DNA of 64,000 nt from Gammaproteobacteria bacterium (lineage in GTDB: Bacteria; Pseudomonadota; Gammaproteobacteria; Pseudomonadales; Azotimanducaceae): contig VXNY01000029.1 of NCBI GenBank assembly GCA_009840305.1, positions 248,001-312,000 of the forward strand, written 5' to 3'. A model generated the notes under the pieces. The model worked only from the letters and a program-made list of their open reading frames with translations. It did no database searches and was not told where the DNA came from. Position 1 is the stretch's first letter. The number at the start of each line of letters is the position of its first letter. Made by a program: the position numbers and the translations under genes. Positions 27,829-37,145 of the stretch are shown here, one piece after another.

Positions 27829-29613
27829 GTGTCTTCACGCGATTTACAACCACGGACAGCGAGACTGTTTTTGACCTCCATTGTTGGTTTATTCGGGGGA
27901 ATAGTTATAGGAATATCCGTTTATACCCTTGCTCTTTGGATATTTGTCGCGCCTGATGCTGATCTAAGTAGGGGAGGATCAAAATCCCAAATAGAAAACA
28001 CGAGCGTGGCGATCTTTGGCGAACATCAGACCGATGTTAACAAGCTCTTTTCCGCGGAATTTAGCTATGTAGACGTTAACAAAGTGATTGAGACATTTGG
28101 GTTGCTTAGTCCGCAGGAACTACGAGAATTGATTGAAGAGAGTTCGTCTCAACCCTGGACGTCAGGACTGTACACCGTACAACAGATATTGATTGAGTAT
28201 TTAGTACAAACGAATCCGGAGGAAGCTATCGCAAGTATATCGCAAATATCCGACTACCGAAGACTTGCACTGCTCCGCGTCATATTTAAGAATTGGTCGA
28301 AAGCGAATTTAGAACAAGCACTGACAACCGCGGTTGATTTGTCTTTATCTGATCGACACATCGCAATTGACGCAGTCATCGCGACTCGAAGAGGTCTATC
28401 CACCCAAGCAATGTCTCAATTAGCAAACAGATTCAATCTTAGGTCGGAGATAACGGCTTTGGAACAAGAAATCATGGCTTACGAGACTTTGGATGAAGGT
28501 CCATTAAGAGCCATTGAATTGCTTGTTCGGGACGAAATCGACGATGAACAGCAAATTGAACGATATCGACAGGTTGTGGAGACTTGGTTTCAATCCGATG
28601 GACTGAACAGTGTTCTAATGCTTGAGAATACCGGACTTGACGGTGCGGTGTTTAACGAGCTCTTTGATCAGGTCACCCAACATGATCGCAGGGCAGCACT
28701 TGCTTTCTTTAGTGATTTCGACGAGAGGAGACGAGACCGCTTCGGGACACAGTTGATCAACAACTGGGTGAGAGACAACGAAGAAGACGCATTTCAAGCG
28801 ATACTGGGTTTACCGCAATCTAGTTTTCGTCGGTCAATGCTGAGAGCGTTAGCTTATGCTTGGGGCCGGAAGGATCCTAATGCAATATTGGATCGGATAT
28901 TTGAAATTCCTCGGACTGTTCGAGATGATGCGCTGTCTACAGCTGCACTAGAACTTGCGAACGACCGTCCTAAGGAACTACTTGACCAACTTTCCACACT
29001 ACGTACGATTCCTGGAGCGAATGTAGATCGTGCGATGCAGTCCGCAATGCGGACGTGGTCCGCCGAAGCACCGAAGCTAGCTTTAGAGTGGATTCAAAAC
29101 AACACGGAAGAAGGAACTAATAGCCGTACAGGACTGTTGAGAGAAGTGCTTCCGAATTACGCACTCATAGAACCTGAAGAAGCAATGACCATTGCCGGAA
29201 GAGAAACTAGTGCTGATTACTTCGGTAGCCGTTTACAGGCGACGGTGATCAACTCTCTGTTGTACGCGGACAGACTTGACACGGTGCTTGAATTACTAGA
29301 GACAGAACGTGTTGGATTCCCGATATTTGAATACGCAAATGTCGGCTCAGAACTTGTCAAGAACGATCGGTTGGATGATGCGATTGCGCTCTCAGACTCA
29401 ATTAACGAGAACGAGAGAACGAACTATTTCAGTTGGGTAGCCACGAGGTTGATGATTTGGGACCGCGCCTCTGCAGTCGTAGAGATGATTGCTAGTTTAC
29501 CTACGTCTGAGTTGCAGTCAGACGTAGCTGAGCAATTGTTAAATGAACGTATGATTACGGAAGGTATGACCAATGAACAACTTGATTCTTTGAGAGCGTT
29601 CGTGTCGGAGTAA
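27829..29613 (+). CDS. Solenoid array gene 4 (type B)
   Basis: 594 residues from GTG 27829 (MSSRDLQPRT), with an AAAGAG stretch before it. The anchor at ~13-38 (SIVGLFGGIVIGISVYTLAL) is longer than in other copies. Markers are QTNPEEAIASI, RKDPNAILDRI, NDRPKELLDQL, AEAPKLALEWI and IEPEEAMTIAG. The strongly conserved B core LRTIPGANVDRAM is shared with genes 6 (LRSVPGTDVDRAV), 8 and 10. The ending is TNEQLDSLRAFVSE. The gap to gene 5 is 83 bp with no visible terminator. Confidence 0.94.
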   Translation: MSSRDLQPRTARLFLTSIVGLFGGIVIGISVYTLALWIFVAPDADLSRGGSKSQIENTSVAIFGEHQTDVNKLFSAEFSYVDVNKVIETFGLLSPQELRELIEESSSQPWTSGLYTVQQILIEYLVQTNPEEAIASISQISDYRRLALLRVIFKNWSKANLEQALTTAVDLSLSDRHIAIDAVIATRRGLSTQAMSQLANRFNLRSEITALEQEIMAYETLDEGPLRAIELLVRDEIDDEQQIERYRQVVETWFQSDGLNSVLMLENTGLDGAVFNELFDQVTQHDRRAALAFFSDFDERRRDRFGTQLINNWVRDNEEDAFQAILGLPQSSFRRSMLRALAYAWGRKDPNAILDRIFEIPRTVRDDALSTAALELANDRPKELLDQLSTLRTIPGANVDRAMQSAMRTWSAEAPKLALEWIQNNTEEGTNSRTGLLREVLPNYALIEPEEAMTIAGRETSADYFGSRLQATVINSLLYADRLDTVLELLETERVGFPIFEYANVGSELVKNDRLDDAIALSDSINENERTNYFSWVATRLMIWDRASAVVEMIASLPTSELQSDVAEQLLNERMITEGMTNEQLDSLRAFVSE

Positions 29614-29696
29614 ATATAACCAAATGAAAGAGACTTGTACTATCACACTCGTTCGACTGAAACAGTACAAATAGTTGTTGTCAGGCCACAACCAAG

Positions 29697-31472
29697 ATGA
29701 ATAGCCCCCGACTAGTAGTTTGTCTAGCGAGTCTAACCGCAGGTGTGGGTCTCGGCGTTCTGATCTCTTTTTTCGTGTTTTCGCCGGACCGAGCAGAGAT
29801 GAACGCTTCGCCACAATCGATCGGCAGTATTTATTCCTCAGAGAACATCGAAAGTGGTAACAGTCAGCAACCAGCGTCAAACAGTCTAGCTATGGTCATT
29901 GAACTTGAGAGTCCGATAGAGCGACGTGCAGGACTTTATCAGTTGGTGAATAACAAAAGTTCGGAGCAGATTACAGAATTCATCAAGCAAACGTTTGATA
30001 TTGAGAATGTTCAGAGTTCGTACTCAGTGCAAAGACTACTCTTTGCTGAATTGGCGCGTATTGACCCTGCCAAGTCATTAGAGTTAGTGTGGAAAACTGC
30101 GCGCATTCGATGGGGACCATTGCTTGACGTTGTTGCAATGCAATGGAGTATGTCGGCACCTGATAATGCATTGCGAGCATTCTCGGTACTTGAAGAGCCT
30201 TGGAAGAGTAGAGCGCTCGCTGTGGTCTTTCAACATCAAGACACTCTCGACGTAGTTGAACTCAAGGATTTAACCCAATCCTTGAACATCACTGACACAT
30301 TCGTGAAGTGGACTTATGAAGGACAACTCGCAGCAGTAATTGACGAACCACGGAAGGCATTCACCTTAGCTTTAGAAGCCGACACTTCATATTTTCATCG
30401 ACACTACATGCTCACGCAGATTGCGAGGCGTTGGGTTGAAAGAGAAGGTATCGACGACATTAGTACCATGTTAAGTCTCGTGTACGATGTGTTTGCCGAT
30501 ACAAGGTTTCTGTGGAGCTCAGTGGTGAGCGAAATCGCCGCACCCAATCCCGAACTCGCTTGGAAGCAGCTTTCATCGATGCCGCTTGAGATTCAGAAGC
30601 TATTTGCTGATGATGTTTTTGACGAATGGTTTGAACGTGATCCAGATGCTGCGATAGAGGCGATTAGAACACAAGAATATGTCGGCGCGATGGCGTCAGA
30701 AATGTACTCGCACTTGTTAACGTGGATTCGTGCTGTATCAGATCGAATTCTCGAATACATTGAACTAGTCCCCGAGGACTATAAGATGATTGCTATTGAG
30801 ATAGCAGTTGAGCATTTAGCAGAGAAATCCCCACCTAATGAAATCATTGATTTGTTAACCCAGTTGAGATTACGAGGATTCAACACCCAAGAAGCAACGT
30901 CTTCATTTGTGAGCGTTTGGAGCACCAAAGATCCGTTAGCAGCAGTTGAATGGGCATCTGACAATTTGGATCAAGGACCGCGTGATGGACATTGGATGTT
31001 GAGAACTGCACTGGAAAGACTTGCTCTTTCGGACCCTGAGAGAGCGATGGAGTTCGCACTGAAACAGCCTGAGGAGCGTCGATTGGAAGATGTAGTGATT
31101 CTCGAATTGATGCAACAGGGAGAATTGGATAAAGGTCTTTCATTCTTGCCGCAGATTCGAGAAACTTCCGGCTACCCGTACATATACAACGGTATAAGCT
31201 ATCACCTTATCGTAGCAGGAAGGATTGAGGATGCGCTCGCGCTTGCAGATCGTCTTGAGGAGGCAGAGAAACCTCAATTCTATAGCCGATTGGTATATCC
31301 ATGGCTCCGGTTTGAGCTTGAGTCGTTGCTCGAATTCCTGCCGAAATTACCAACCGAGGAAACACGAAGGACGGTCGCAATTGCCGTGCTTGGGGAACAA
31401 GAACGGTACCCATATTTAACTGCGAACGAACTGGATTACATCCGGTCTCTTCTTCCCGATGAAACAAATTAG
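29697..31472 (+). CDS. Solenoid array gene 5 (type A)
   Basis: 591 residues from ATG 29697. The anchor is at ~6-29 (LVVCLASLTAGVGLGVLISF). Repeat markers and residue positions: RIDPAKSLELV (Pro124), MSAPDNALRAF (155), APNPELAWKQL (285), ERDPDAAIEAI (316), TKDPLAAVEWA (413), LSDPERAMEFA (447). The spacing of 31-34 residues, or about three times that, defines the repeat unit. It shares a nearly identical ~47-nt stretch with gene 7 (30021-30067 here), which indicates recent duplication or gene conversion. The ending is ANELDYIRSLLPDETN. Confidence 0.94.
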   Translation: MNSPRLVVCLASLTAGVGLGVLISFFVFSPDRAEMNASPQSIGSIYSSENIESGNSQQPASNSLAMVIELESPIERRAGLYQLVNNKSSEQITEFIKQTFDIENVQSSYSVQRLLFAELARIDPAKSLELVWKTARIRWGPLLDVVAMQWSMSAPDNALRAFSVLEEPWKSRALAVVFQHQDTLDVVELKDLTQSLNITDTFVKWTYEGQLAAVIDEPRKAFTLALEADTSYFHRHYMLTQIARRWVEREGIDDISTMLSLVYDVFADTRFLWSSVVSEIAAPNPELAWKQLSSMPLEIQKLFADDVFDEWFERDPDAAIEAIRTQEYVGAMASEMYSHLLTWIRAVSDRILEYIELVPEDYKMIAIEIAVEHLAEKSPPNEIIDLLTQLRLRGFNTQEATSSFVSVWSTKDPLAAVEWASDNLDQGPRDGHWMLRTALERLALSDPERAMEFALKQPEERRLEDVVILELMQQGELDKGLSFLPQIRETSGYPYIYNGISYHLIVAGRIEDALALADRLEEAEKPQFYSRLVYPWLRFELESLLEFLPKLPTEETRRTVAIAVLGEQERYPYLTANELDYIRSLLPDETN

Positions 31473-31543
31473 ACGAGCACGAGATATCCTTCGTTTCAAC
31501 AAGAACTCCGTTTTTCCGCGGAAACAAGTAGAGAATTAAAACC

Positions 31544-33334
31544 GTGAATAGCACCTCGACTGCAACACCGGTGACAGGTCAAGCCTCTAAATTCAAAGTG
31601 CTGTCTATTCCGTTAATTGGATTGACAATTGGTTTGGCTATTGGAATGGGCTCATATTTGCTTTTGTCGCAGGTACTCAATAATGCGGAAGCTAGAGTGG
31701 ATTCAAATCGCGCTGAGTTAGAACGTAGTCGTTCCGGGACAGGCGAAGGCCTTGCTGATTTAGATTGGACTTTTGCTGACAGTCTCGACCCTTCAGACCT
31801 CCTCAAGCTGAGTGAGTCTCTAAACGCTCTTAGTCAACACCAACTTTTCGAATTGATAGAACGCAGTTCGAAGAAACCTCGAACCGATAGGCTCGATACG
31901 ATACAAGAGATGTTGGTTGAGCATGTTGCTCAGATCTCGCCAAAAGAAGCTATAACGAGTATAGCGAAATTTTCAGAGTATCGAAGGCATGCACTGTTAC
32001 AGGTCATATTCTCTCACTGGTCGGAAGCGAATTTCGACGAAGCTCTCGTCGCGCTAGCTGAATTACCACGAGCGGATCGGCTGATAGCCGCTAACGCTAT
32101 CATTGCGGTTCGGGGCGACTTTTCAAGTAGTGATCTATCTTCTGAAATAGATAGACTTAACTTCGAGTCTGAGTTAGCGGCAATCAAGCAAGAACTCAAG
32201 ATCTACGAGATATTGGATCAAGATCCTTCGAGAGCTTTCAGCTTGCTCATCAATGACGAAATCGATAACTGGGAGCAGATAGACTTATATCGACAGGTCG
32301 TAGAGCAATGGTACCAAACCGATGGACTAAGCATTGTTTTGCTAATCGACGACGCTCCATTAGGAGGAGGAGTTTTCGGGGAACTTTTTGAACAAGTTAC
32401 TCAGTCTGATCGTGAGGCAGCTCTTATCTTCTTCAGTAGCGTTGAGGATAGTAGACAAATGGGTCTGGGATATCGGCTCATCGAAGATTGGGTTGTCGAA
32501 GACCCTGAATCGGCACTCAACGCTGTCAAGAGTCTACCTAAATCGGGTTTCCGCCATTCAATGTTACGTAGCGTAGCTACTGATTGGGCACAAGAGAGTC
32601 CCGATGTCGTATTGGATCGATTGTTGGAAATTCCACGGTTGTATCGAGCTGACGCTCTGTCGGCTGCCGCTACTAAATTCGCTCAGGAGAATCCCAAGGA
32701 CGCGCTCGAACGAATCGAGGAATTGCGTTCTGTACCAGGTACAGATGTGGACAGGGCTGTGGAATCCATAATTAGGACATGGTCATCTGACGCTCCAAAG
32801 CTTGCGCTTGATTGGGTTTTATCCTTTGCGAAAGAAGACTCAAAAGAACGGGTTGAGCTTTTGCGCGAGGTACTGCCTAAATACGCTGTAGTCGAACCAC
32901 TACGGGCTATGACGATCGCTATTGACGAGCACACGTCGAGCTGGATAGGCAATCTAGAGTCGATTGTCATCAGATCGCTACTGTCCGCAGATAGATTCGA
33001 CACCGCCATTGAATTACTAGAGTCCGTACGAGAAGAGATCAAGCTTTCAGAATACACCTATGTTGGTGTAGAACTCATTGAACACAATCGGATGGAAGAT
33101 ACGCTCGCGTTAGCAGACTCGATTGCAGAGAATGACAGATTGGACTATTTTTATAGGGTGGCTTCATTGGCGTTAATCTCGGAACACTCGTCTGCAGTCT
33201 TGGACATGATCGCTAGTCTACCTACGGCTGAATTACAATCAGATGTAGCTAAGAAATTGTTGAACGAAAGAGGAGTGGATGGGGACTTCACCGAAAAACA
33301 ACTCAAAAATTTGAGAGCGTTTGTGTCAGAGTGA
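31544..33334 (+). CDS. Solenoid array gene 6 (type B)
   Basis: 596 residues from GTG 31544 (MNSTSTATPV), the same MNST start as gene 8. The anchor is at ~18-42 (LSIPLIGLTIGLAIGMGSYL). Markers are QISPKEAITSI, VEDPESALNAV, QESPDVVLDRL, QENPKDALERI, SDAPKLALDWV and VEPLRAMTIAI. The ILDQDPSRAF and LLEIPRLYR blocks are shared with gene 8 at the protein level and largely at the DNA level. A 12-bp palindrome (TTTCCGCGGAAA) lies 20 bp before the start. The ending is EKQLKNLRAFVSE. Confidence 0.94.
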   Translation: MNSTSTATPVTGQASKFKVLSIPLIGLTIGLAIGMGSYLLLSQVLNNAEARVDSNRAELERSRSGTGEGLADLDWTFADSLDPSDLLKLSESLNALSQHQLFELIERSSKKPRTDRLDTIQEMLVEHVAQISPKEAITSIAKFSEYRRHALLQVIFSHWSEANFDEALVALAELPRADRLIAANAIIAVRGDFSSSDLSSEIDRLNFESELAAIKQELKIYEILDQDPSRAFSLLINDEIDNWEQIDLYRQVVEQWYQTDGLSIVLLIDDAPLGGGVFGELFEQVTQSDREAALIFFSSVEDSRQMGLGYRLIEDWVVEDPESALNAVKSLPKSGFRHSMLRSVATDWAQESPDVVLDRLLEIPRLYRADALSAAATKFAQENPKDALERIEELRSVPGTDVDRAVESIIRTWSSDAPKLALDWVLSFAKEDSKERVELLREVLPKYAVVEPLRAMTIAIDEHTSSWIGNLESIVIRSLLSADRFDTAIELLESVREEIKLSEYTYVGVELIEHNRMEDTLALADSIAENDRLDYFYRVASLALISEHSSAVLDMIASLPTAELQSDVAKKLLNERGVDGDFTEKQLKNLRAFVSE

Positions 33335-33402
33335 GAGTTTCCCACAGAGATTTCTACGTACTGTTATGAAAATACACGGTCAAGGGTAGGAATCTACACA
33401 GC

Positions 33403-35187
33403 ATGACAGAGATTAAGCAAAACCGAATCCTACTCATTCTGGCCAGTCTGGTTGGAGGTGTTGGCTTAGGAGTTTTGATTTCGTTTTTTGTGTTCCCGAT
33501 GAACGATGCAGATTTAGGCGACTCTCCCTCTCAAGAAGTCCGGATATCGACTCAGACAAACAACGACGAACAAGCGAGTCTAGCCACGGTTAGTGGCGAT
33601 CTGGAAGAGATTGTTGAAATAGAAATCGCATCAGACCGACGTGGTGCCCTTTACCAGATGCTAGAAAACAAAAGTGGGGACCAAATTGAAGAACTTCTTC
33701 GTCAATCGTTAAATCTCGACTACTCCATAAACCTGTACTCAGTGCAAAGATTACTCTTTGCTGAACTGGCGCGTATTGACCCAGAGAAGTCGTTAAATCT
33801 TGTTTGGGAGGCCGCGCCAACAAGGTGGAGCACATTTCTCAACATTGTGGCAATGCATTGGGGTATGGTCTCGCCAGAAGAAGCATTGCGGACTGTATCG
33901 TTATTGGGTGAACCTTGGAAGAGCCAAGCAATCGAAGCGGTCTTTGACAATCAAAGAAGTTTCACGGATACGACCATCGCAGAAGTAGTACAGACGCTAG
34001 ATATCGCTGATCACTTTGCAAGGTGGAATTATGACACTCAACTCGAAGCAGTGATTGACGAACCACGAACCGCGTACAACTTCGCGATAAAAGCTAATAC
34101 TTCAGAGTTTCATAAGCGCAGCATGCTCTTAGACATTACGAATCGCTGGATTGAACGCGCTGGAACAGACGACATCAGTTCCATGCTGAGTCTCGCTTAC
34201 GAAATTGTTAATGAATCAAGAGGTCTTTGGATACCTGTCGTCACGGCAATTGCAGCAATGAATCCGGAGCTTGCGTGGGAACAACTATCATCCATGCCGA
34301 CTGAATTGCAAAAGCAATTTAAGAGGTATGTCTTTAAAGTATGGGTTGAGCACGATCCAGAGACTGCGATCCAGACTATCACTACCAAAGAGTACGTGGC
34401 TGCCGAGGGTTCAAACTTCTACTCAGTACTGATACCCTGGATTCGTGCTGAAGCGGATCGCTTATTTGAAAACCTTGAGCTGGTACCGGAGAATTTCAAG
34501 ACACCGGCAATTAACTTGGCCGTCGAACACCTCGCAAAAAGCTCACCACCGAGCGAAGTGATTGAGTTGTTAGCACAATTGAAATCGCAGGGTCATGTTA
34601 CGGATGATGCGACTGAAGAATTTGTGAGAATTTGGAGTCTCGACGACCCTATCGCAGCGTTTGAATGGGCACTGGAAAACATGGACCAAGAGAATTGGCT
34701 GGTACAACGGACTATTGAGTTCGCGCTGGGAAGATTGTCGTTGTCAAATCCAGAGAGAGCTATGGAGTTGGCACTTGAGCAACCTGCCGACATGGCACTT
34801 GAACAGGGCGTAGTGATGACTTTATTAAGACAGGGAAAATTCGACAGCGCTCTTTCGCTCATTCCCAAAATCAGAACCTCGCCAGAGTATCCAAGTTATT
34901 ACGACGGCATAAATCAGTTTCTGATAGTAGGTGGGCGGATTGATGATGTGCTCGCCTTAGCGGACGGTTTAGAAGAATCAGAAAAACGTTTGTTCTACAG
35001 CAGTATGGCAAGGCCGTGGGTGCGCTTTGAGCCAGAGTCGATGCTCGAACGCTTACCCAAACTGCCGACTGCGGAAATGCGAAAGGCGATCGCGCAAAGT
35101 GTGTTATTGGAGCAACAGTTTTACCCCTACTTGACCGAAGCAGAGATTGAATTTATTACGTCGTTCGTACCCGAAGAAACAAACTAA
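33403..35187 (+). CDS. Solenoid array gene 7 (type A)
   Basis: 594 residues from ATG 33403 (MTEIKQNRIL). The anchor at ~9-31 (LILASLVGGVGLGVLISFFV) is the best match to the 49-residue ORF at 20996. Markers are RIDPEKSLNLV, MVSPEEALRTV, EPWKSQAI, AMNPELAWEQL, EHDPETAIQTI, LDDPIAAFEWA and LSNPERAMELA. It is very close to gene 5 over residues ~105-125, also in DNA (33736-33782). The ending is EAEIEFITSFVPEETN. Gene 8 follows after 74 bp. Confidence 0.94.
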   Translation: MTEIKQNRILLILASLVGGVGLGVLISFFVFPMNDADLGDSPSQEVRISTQTNNDEQASLATVSGDLEEIVEIEIASDRRGALYQMLENKSGDQIEELLRQSLNLDYSINLYSVQRLLFAELARIDPEKSLNLVWEAAPTRWSTFLNIVAMHWGMVSPEEALRTVSLLGEPWKSQAIEAVFDNQRSFTDTTIAEVVQTLDIADHFARWNYDTQLEAVIDEPRTAYNFAIKANTSEFHKRSMLLDITNRWIERAGTDDISSMLSLAYEIVNESRGLWIPVVTAIAAMNPELAWEQLSSMPTELQKQFKRYVFKVWVEHDPETAIQTITTKEYVAAEGSNFYSVLIPWIRAEADRLFENLELVPENFKTPAINLAVEHLAKSSPPSEVIELLAQLKSQGHVTDDATEEFVRIWSLDDPIAAFEWALENMDQENWLVQRTIEFALGRLSLSNPERAMELALEQPADMALEQGVVMTLLRQGKFDSALSLIPKIRTSPEYPSYYDGINQFLIVGGRIDDVLALADGLEESEKRLFYSSMARPWVRFEPESMLERLPKLPTAEMRKAIAQSVLLEQQFYPYLTEAEIEFITSFVPEETN

Positions 35188-35261
35188 ACGGAGTATTTAC
35201 CGATTGTCCGGATGTTCGTTTTGAAATTTTCGATGCAGCATATTGAAAGCACGGTTAGACC

Positions 35262-37055
35262 TTGAATAGTACCAATATGGAACTGAGCCGTACCCGCAAA
35301 AATAGTCCATCTCTGATTTTGGTGGTTTGCGTGTCTATAGGTTTAGCGGTTGGAGTAACAGGATACTTGGCCGTGAATTGGATGTTGGACGTTAACAGTG
35401 ATCGGTTGGATCAGACTGTCGCTGATGACGGTAAAAATGGATCGAGTTCGTCTTCGATTGACAGTGACGAATCAGAACTAGATTGGATTTTCACCACGGA
35501 AGTGAGACAAACCGAACTGCATCACATACTTACGGTACTCAAGACTTTAAATCAGCGTCAATTAAAGGACTTAATAGCGAAGAGTTCGACCCAAACTTGG
35601 ACACCTCGACTGTATACGGTTCAAGAGATGTTGATCGAACTCTTAATTCAAGTATCGCCTAGAGAAGCAATCGCAAGTCTCGAACAATTTCCAGAGCATC
35701 AAAGACTCTCATTGTTAGCACTGGTATTTACACATTGGTCGGCGACGAACATTGAAGACGCTATTTCGGCGGCCGTTGAATTACCGCAACCAGATTTGAA
35801 TGTCGCATTAAGAACCATTTTCGAACAGCGGAGTGATCTCTCTACCCAAGAATTTTCTTCGGCGGCGAAAAATTTTAACTTCGAATATGACTTGGTCGCA
35901 TGGGAGCAAGAGTTAGCGATCAACGAAATCTTGGATCAAGATCCTTCAAGAGCTTTTGAGTCACTCTTAGAGGACGAAGTCGACGATCGTCTGCAGACAG
36001 ACCTATATCGACAGATTGTTGAGGAATGGTTTCAGTACGATGGATTGAACGTTCTTACGCTACTCTATGATGCACCATTAAGTGATGGAGTCTCAAAGGA
36101 ACTGTTTGAGTCGATTGCGGAACGAGATCGTATAGCCGCGCTTGAGTTCATTAGTAACGTCGATGAGAGTAGGCGAACCCAGATCGGTTATTGGTTACTT
36201 GATGGTTGGATTAGAGAGGACAGAGAAGAGGCGTTACAAGCAGTACTCGACTTCCCTAAATCGTCTTTTCGAAACTCAATGCTTCGTACTGTAGTTTCGA
36301 ATTGGGGCCGAGAAGAGCCTAATTCTATCTTGGACCGATTGTTGGAAATTCCCCGGTTATATAGACGCGATGTAATGACTGCAGTTGCCGGTCAGTTTGC
36401 ACGACAGGATCCCATACAAGCACTTGAGCGAATCGAAGCGTTTCGTTCAGTTCCTGGTGCGAACGTCGATCATGCAGTAGAGATGGTGATTGTTTCGTGG
36501 GCAGACGCCGCGCCAGAGGCTGCAGTTAACTGGGTTCTAACCAATACACAAGAAGGCTCGAGAAAACGTATCGAGTTTTTGAGCCAGATAATCTTTTTTT
36601 ACGCACCCATCGACCCAGAGAAAGCGATGACCATTGCTGTTGAAGAAATTAAACCAGAAAATACGTGGTACGGTTTAGAACGAAGTGTCATTAGTGCTCT
36701 CTTGCAGGAGGAACACTTGGACACCGCGGTCGAATTGCTCAACAAAATTCAAGACGAAAATATGCTCCTGAATACCGCCACAATGGTGGGTGCGGCACTA
36801 GTCGAAGCGGATCGCATGGACGATACTCTCTCGTTAGCTGAATTAGTACCCGAAGCGCAGAGAATAAATTACTTTTTTAGTATCGCAGCAGGATTCGTGA
36901 ATGATCGGACATCAGACATATTGGACTTGATTGAGAGATTACCGTCAGCAGAACTACAAACGGGTGTGGTTGATCGATTCTTGAATGGCTGGACTTTAGA
37001 AAGATACTTCAACGCGGATCAAATTGAAACTCTACGCTCATATGTGGCGGAGTAA
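35262..37055 (+). CDS. Solenoid array gene 8 (type B)
   Basis: 597 residues from TTG 35262 (MNSTNMELSR); the MNST start shared with gene 6 supports this codon. The anchor is at ~18-42 (LILVVCVSIGLAVGVTGYLA). Markers are QVSPREAIASL, REDREEALQAV (DP replaced by DR), REEPNSILDRL, RQDPIQALERI, DAAPEAAVNWV and IDPEKAMTIAV. It is paired with gene 7 exactly as gene 6 is with gene 5, consistent with duplication of a two-gene unit. The ending is ADQIETLRSYVAE. Confidence 0.94.
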   Translation: MNSTNMELSRTRKNSPSLILVVCVSIGLAVGVTGYLAVNWMLDVNSDRLDQTVADDGKNGSSSSSIDSDESELDWIFTTEVRQTELHHILTVLKTLNQRQLKDLIAKSSTQTWTPRLYTVQEMLIELLIQVSPREAIASLEQFPEHQRLSLLALVFTHWSATNIEDAISAAVELPQPDLNVALRTIFEQRSDLSTQEFSSAAKNFNFEYDLVAWEQELAINEILDQDPSRAFESLLEDEVDDRLQTDLYRQIVEEWFQYDGLNVLTLLYDAPLSDGVSKELFESIAERDRIAALEFISNVDESRRTQIGYWLLDGWIREDREEALQAVLDFPKSSFRNSMLRTVVSNWGREEPNSILDRLLEIPRLYRRDVMTAVAGQFARQDPIQALERIEAFRSVPGANVDHAVEMVIVSWADAAPEAAVNWVLTNTQEGSRKRIEFLSQIIFFYAPIDPEKAMTIAVEEIKPENTWYGLERSVISALLQEEHLDTAVELLNKIQDENMLLNTATMVGAALVEADRMDDTLSLAELVPEAQRINYFFSIAAGFVNDRTSDILDLIERLPSAELQTGVVDRFLNGWTLERYFNADQIETLRSYVAE

Positions 37056-37145
37056 TGCACGCTCGGTAACATAGAACTTTGTTAAAGGATCAAACTCTAC
37101 GACCGACAGTCTCTAAGTTTAGGCACTAGATCTTTGCACAGCATT

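Noticed and set aside
31513-31524. 12-bp palindrome TTTCCGCGGAAA just before array gene 6
   Set aside because: It is not repeated before the other array genes, so it is probably chance rather than an array-wide control site.
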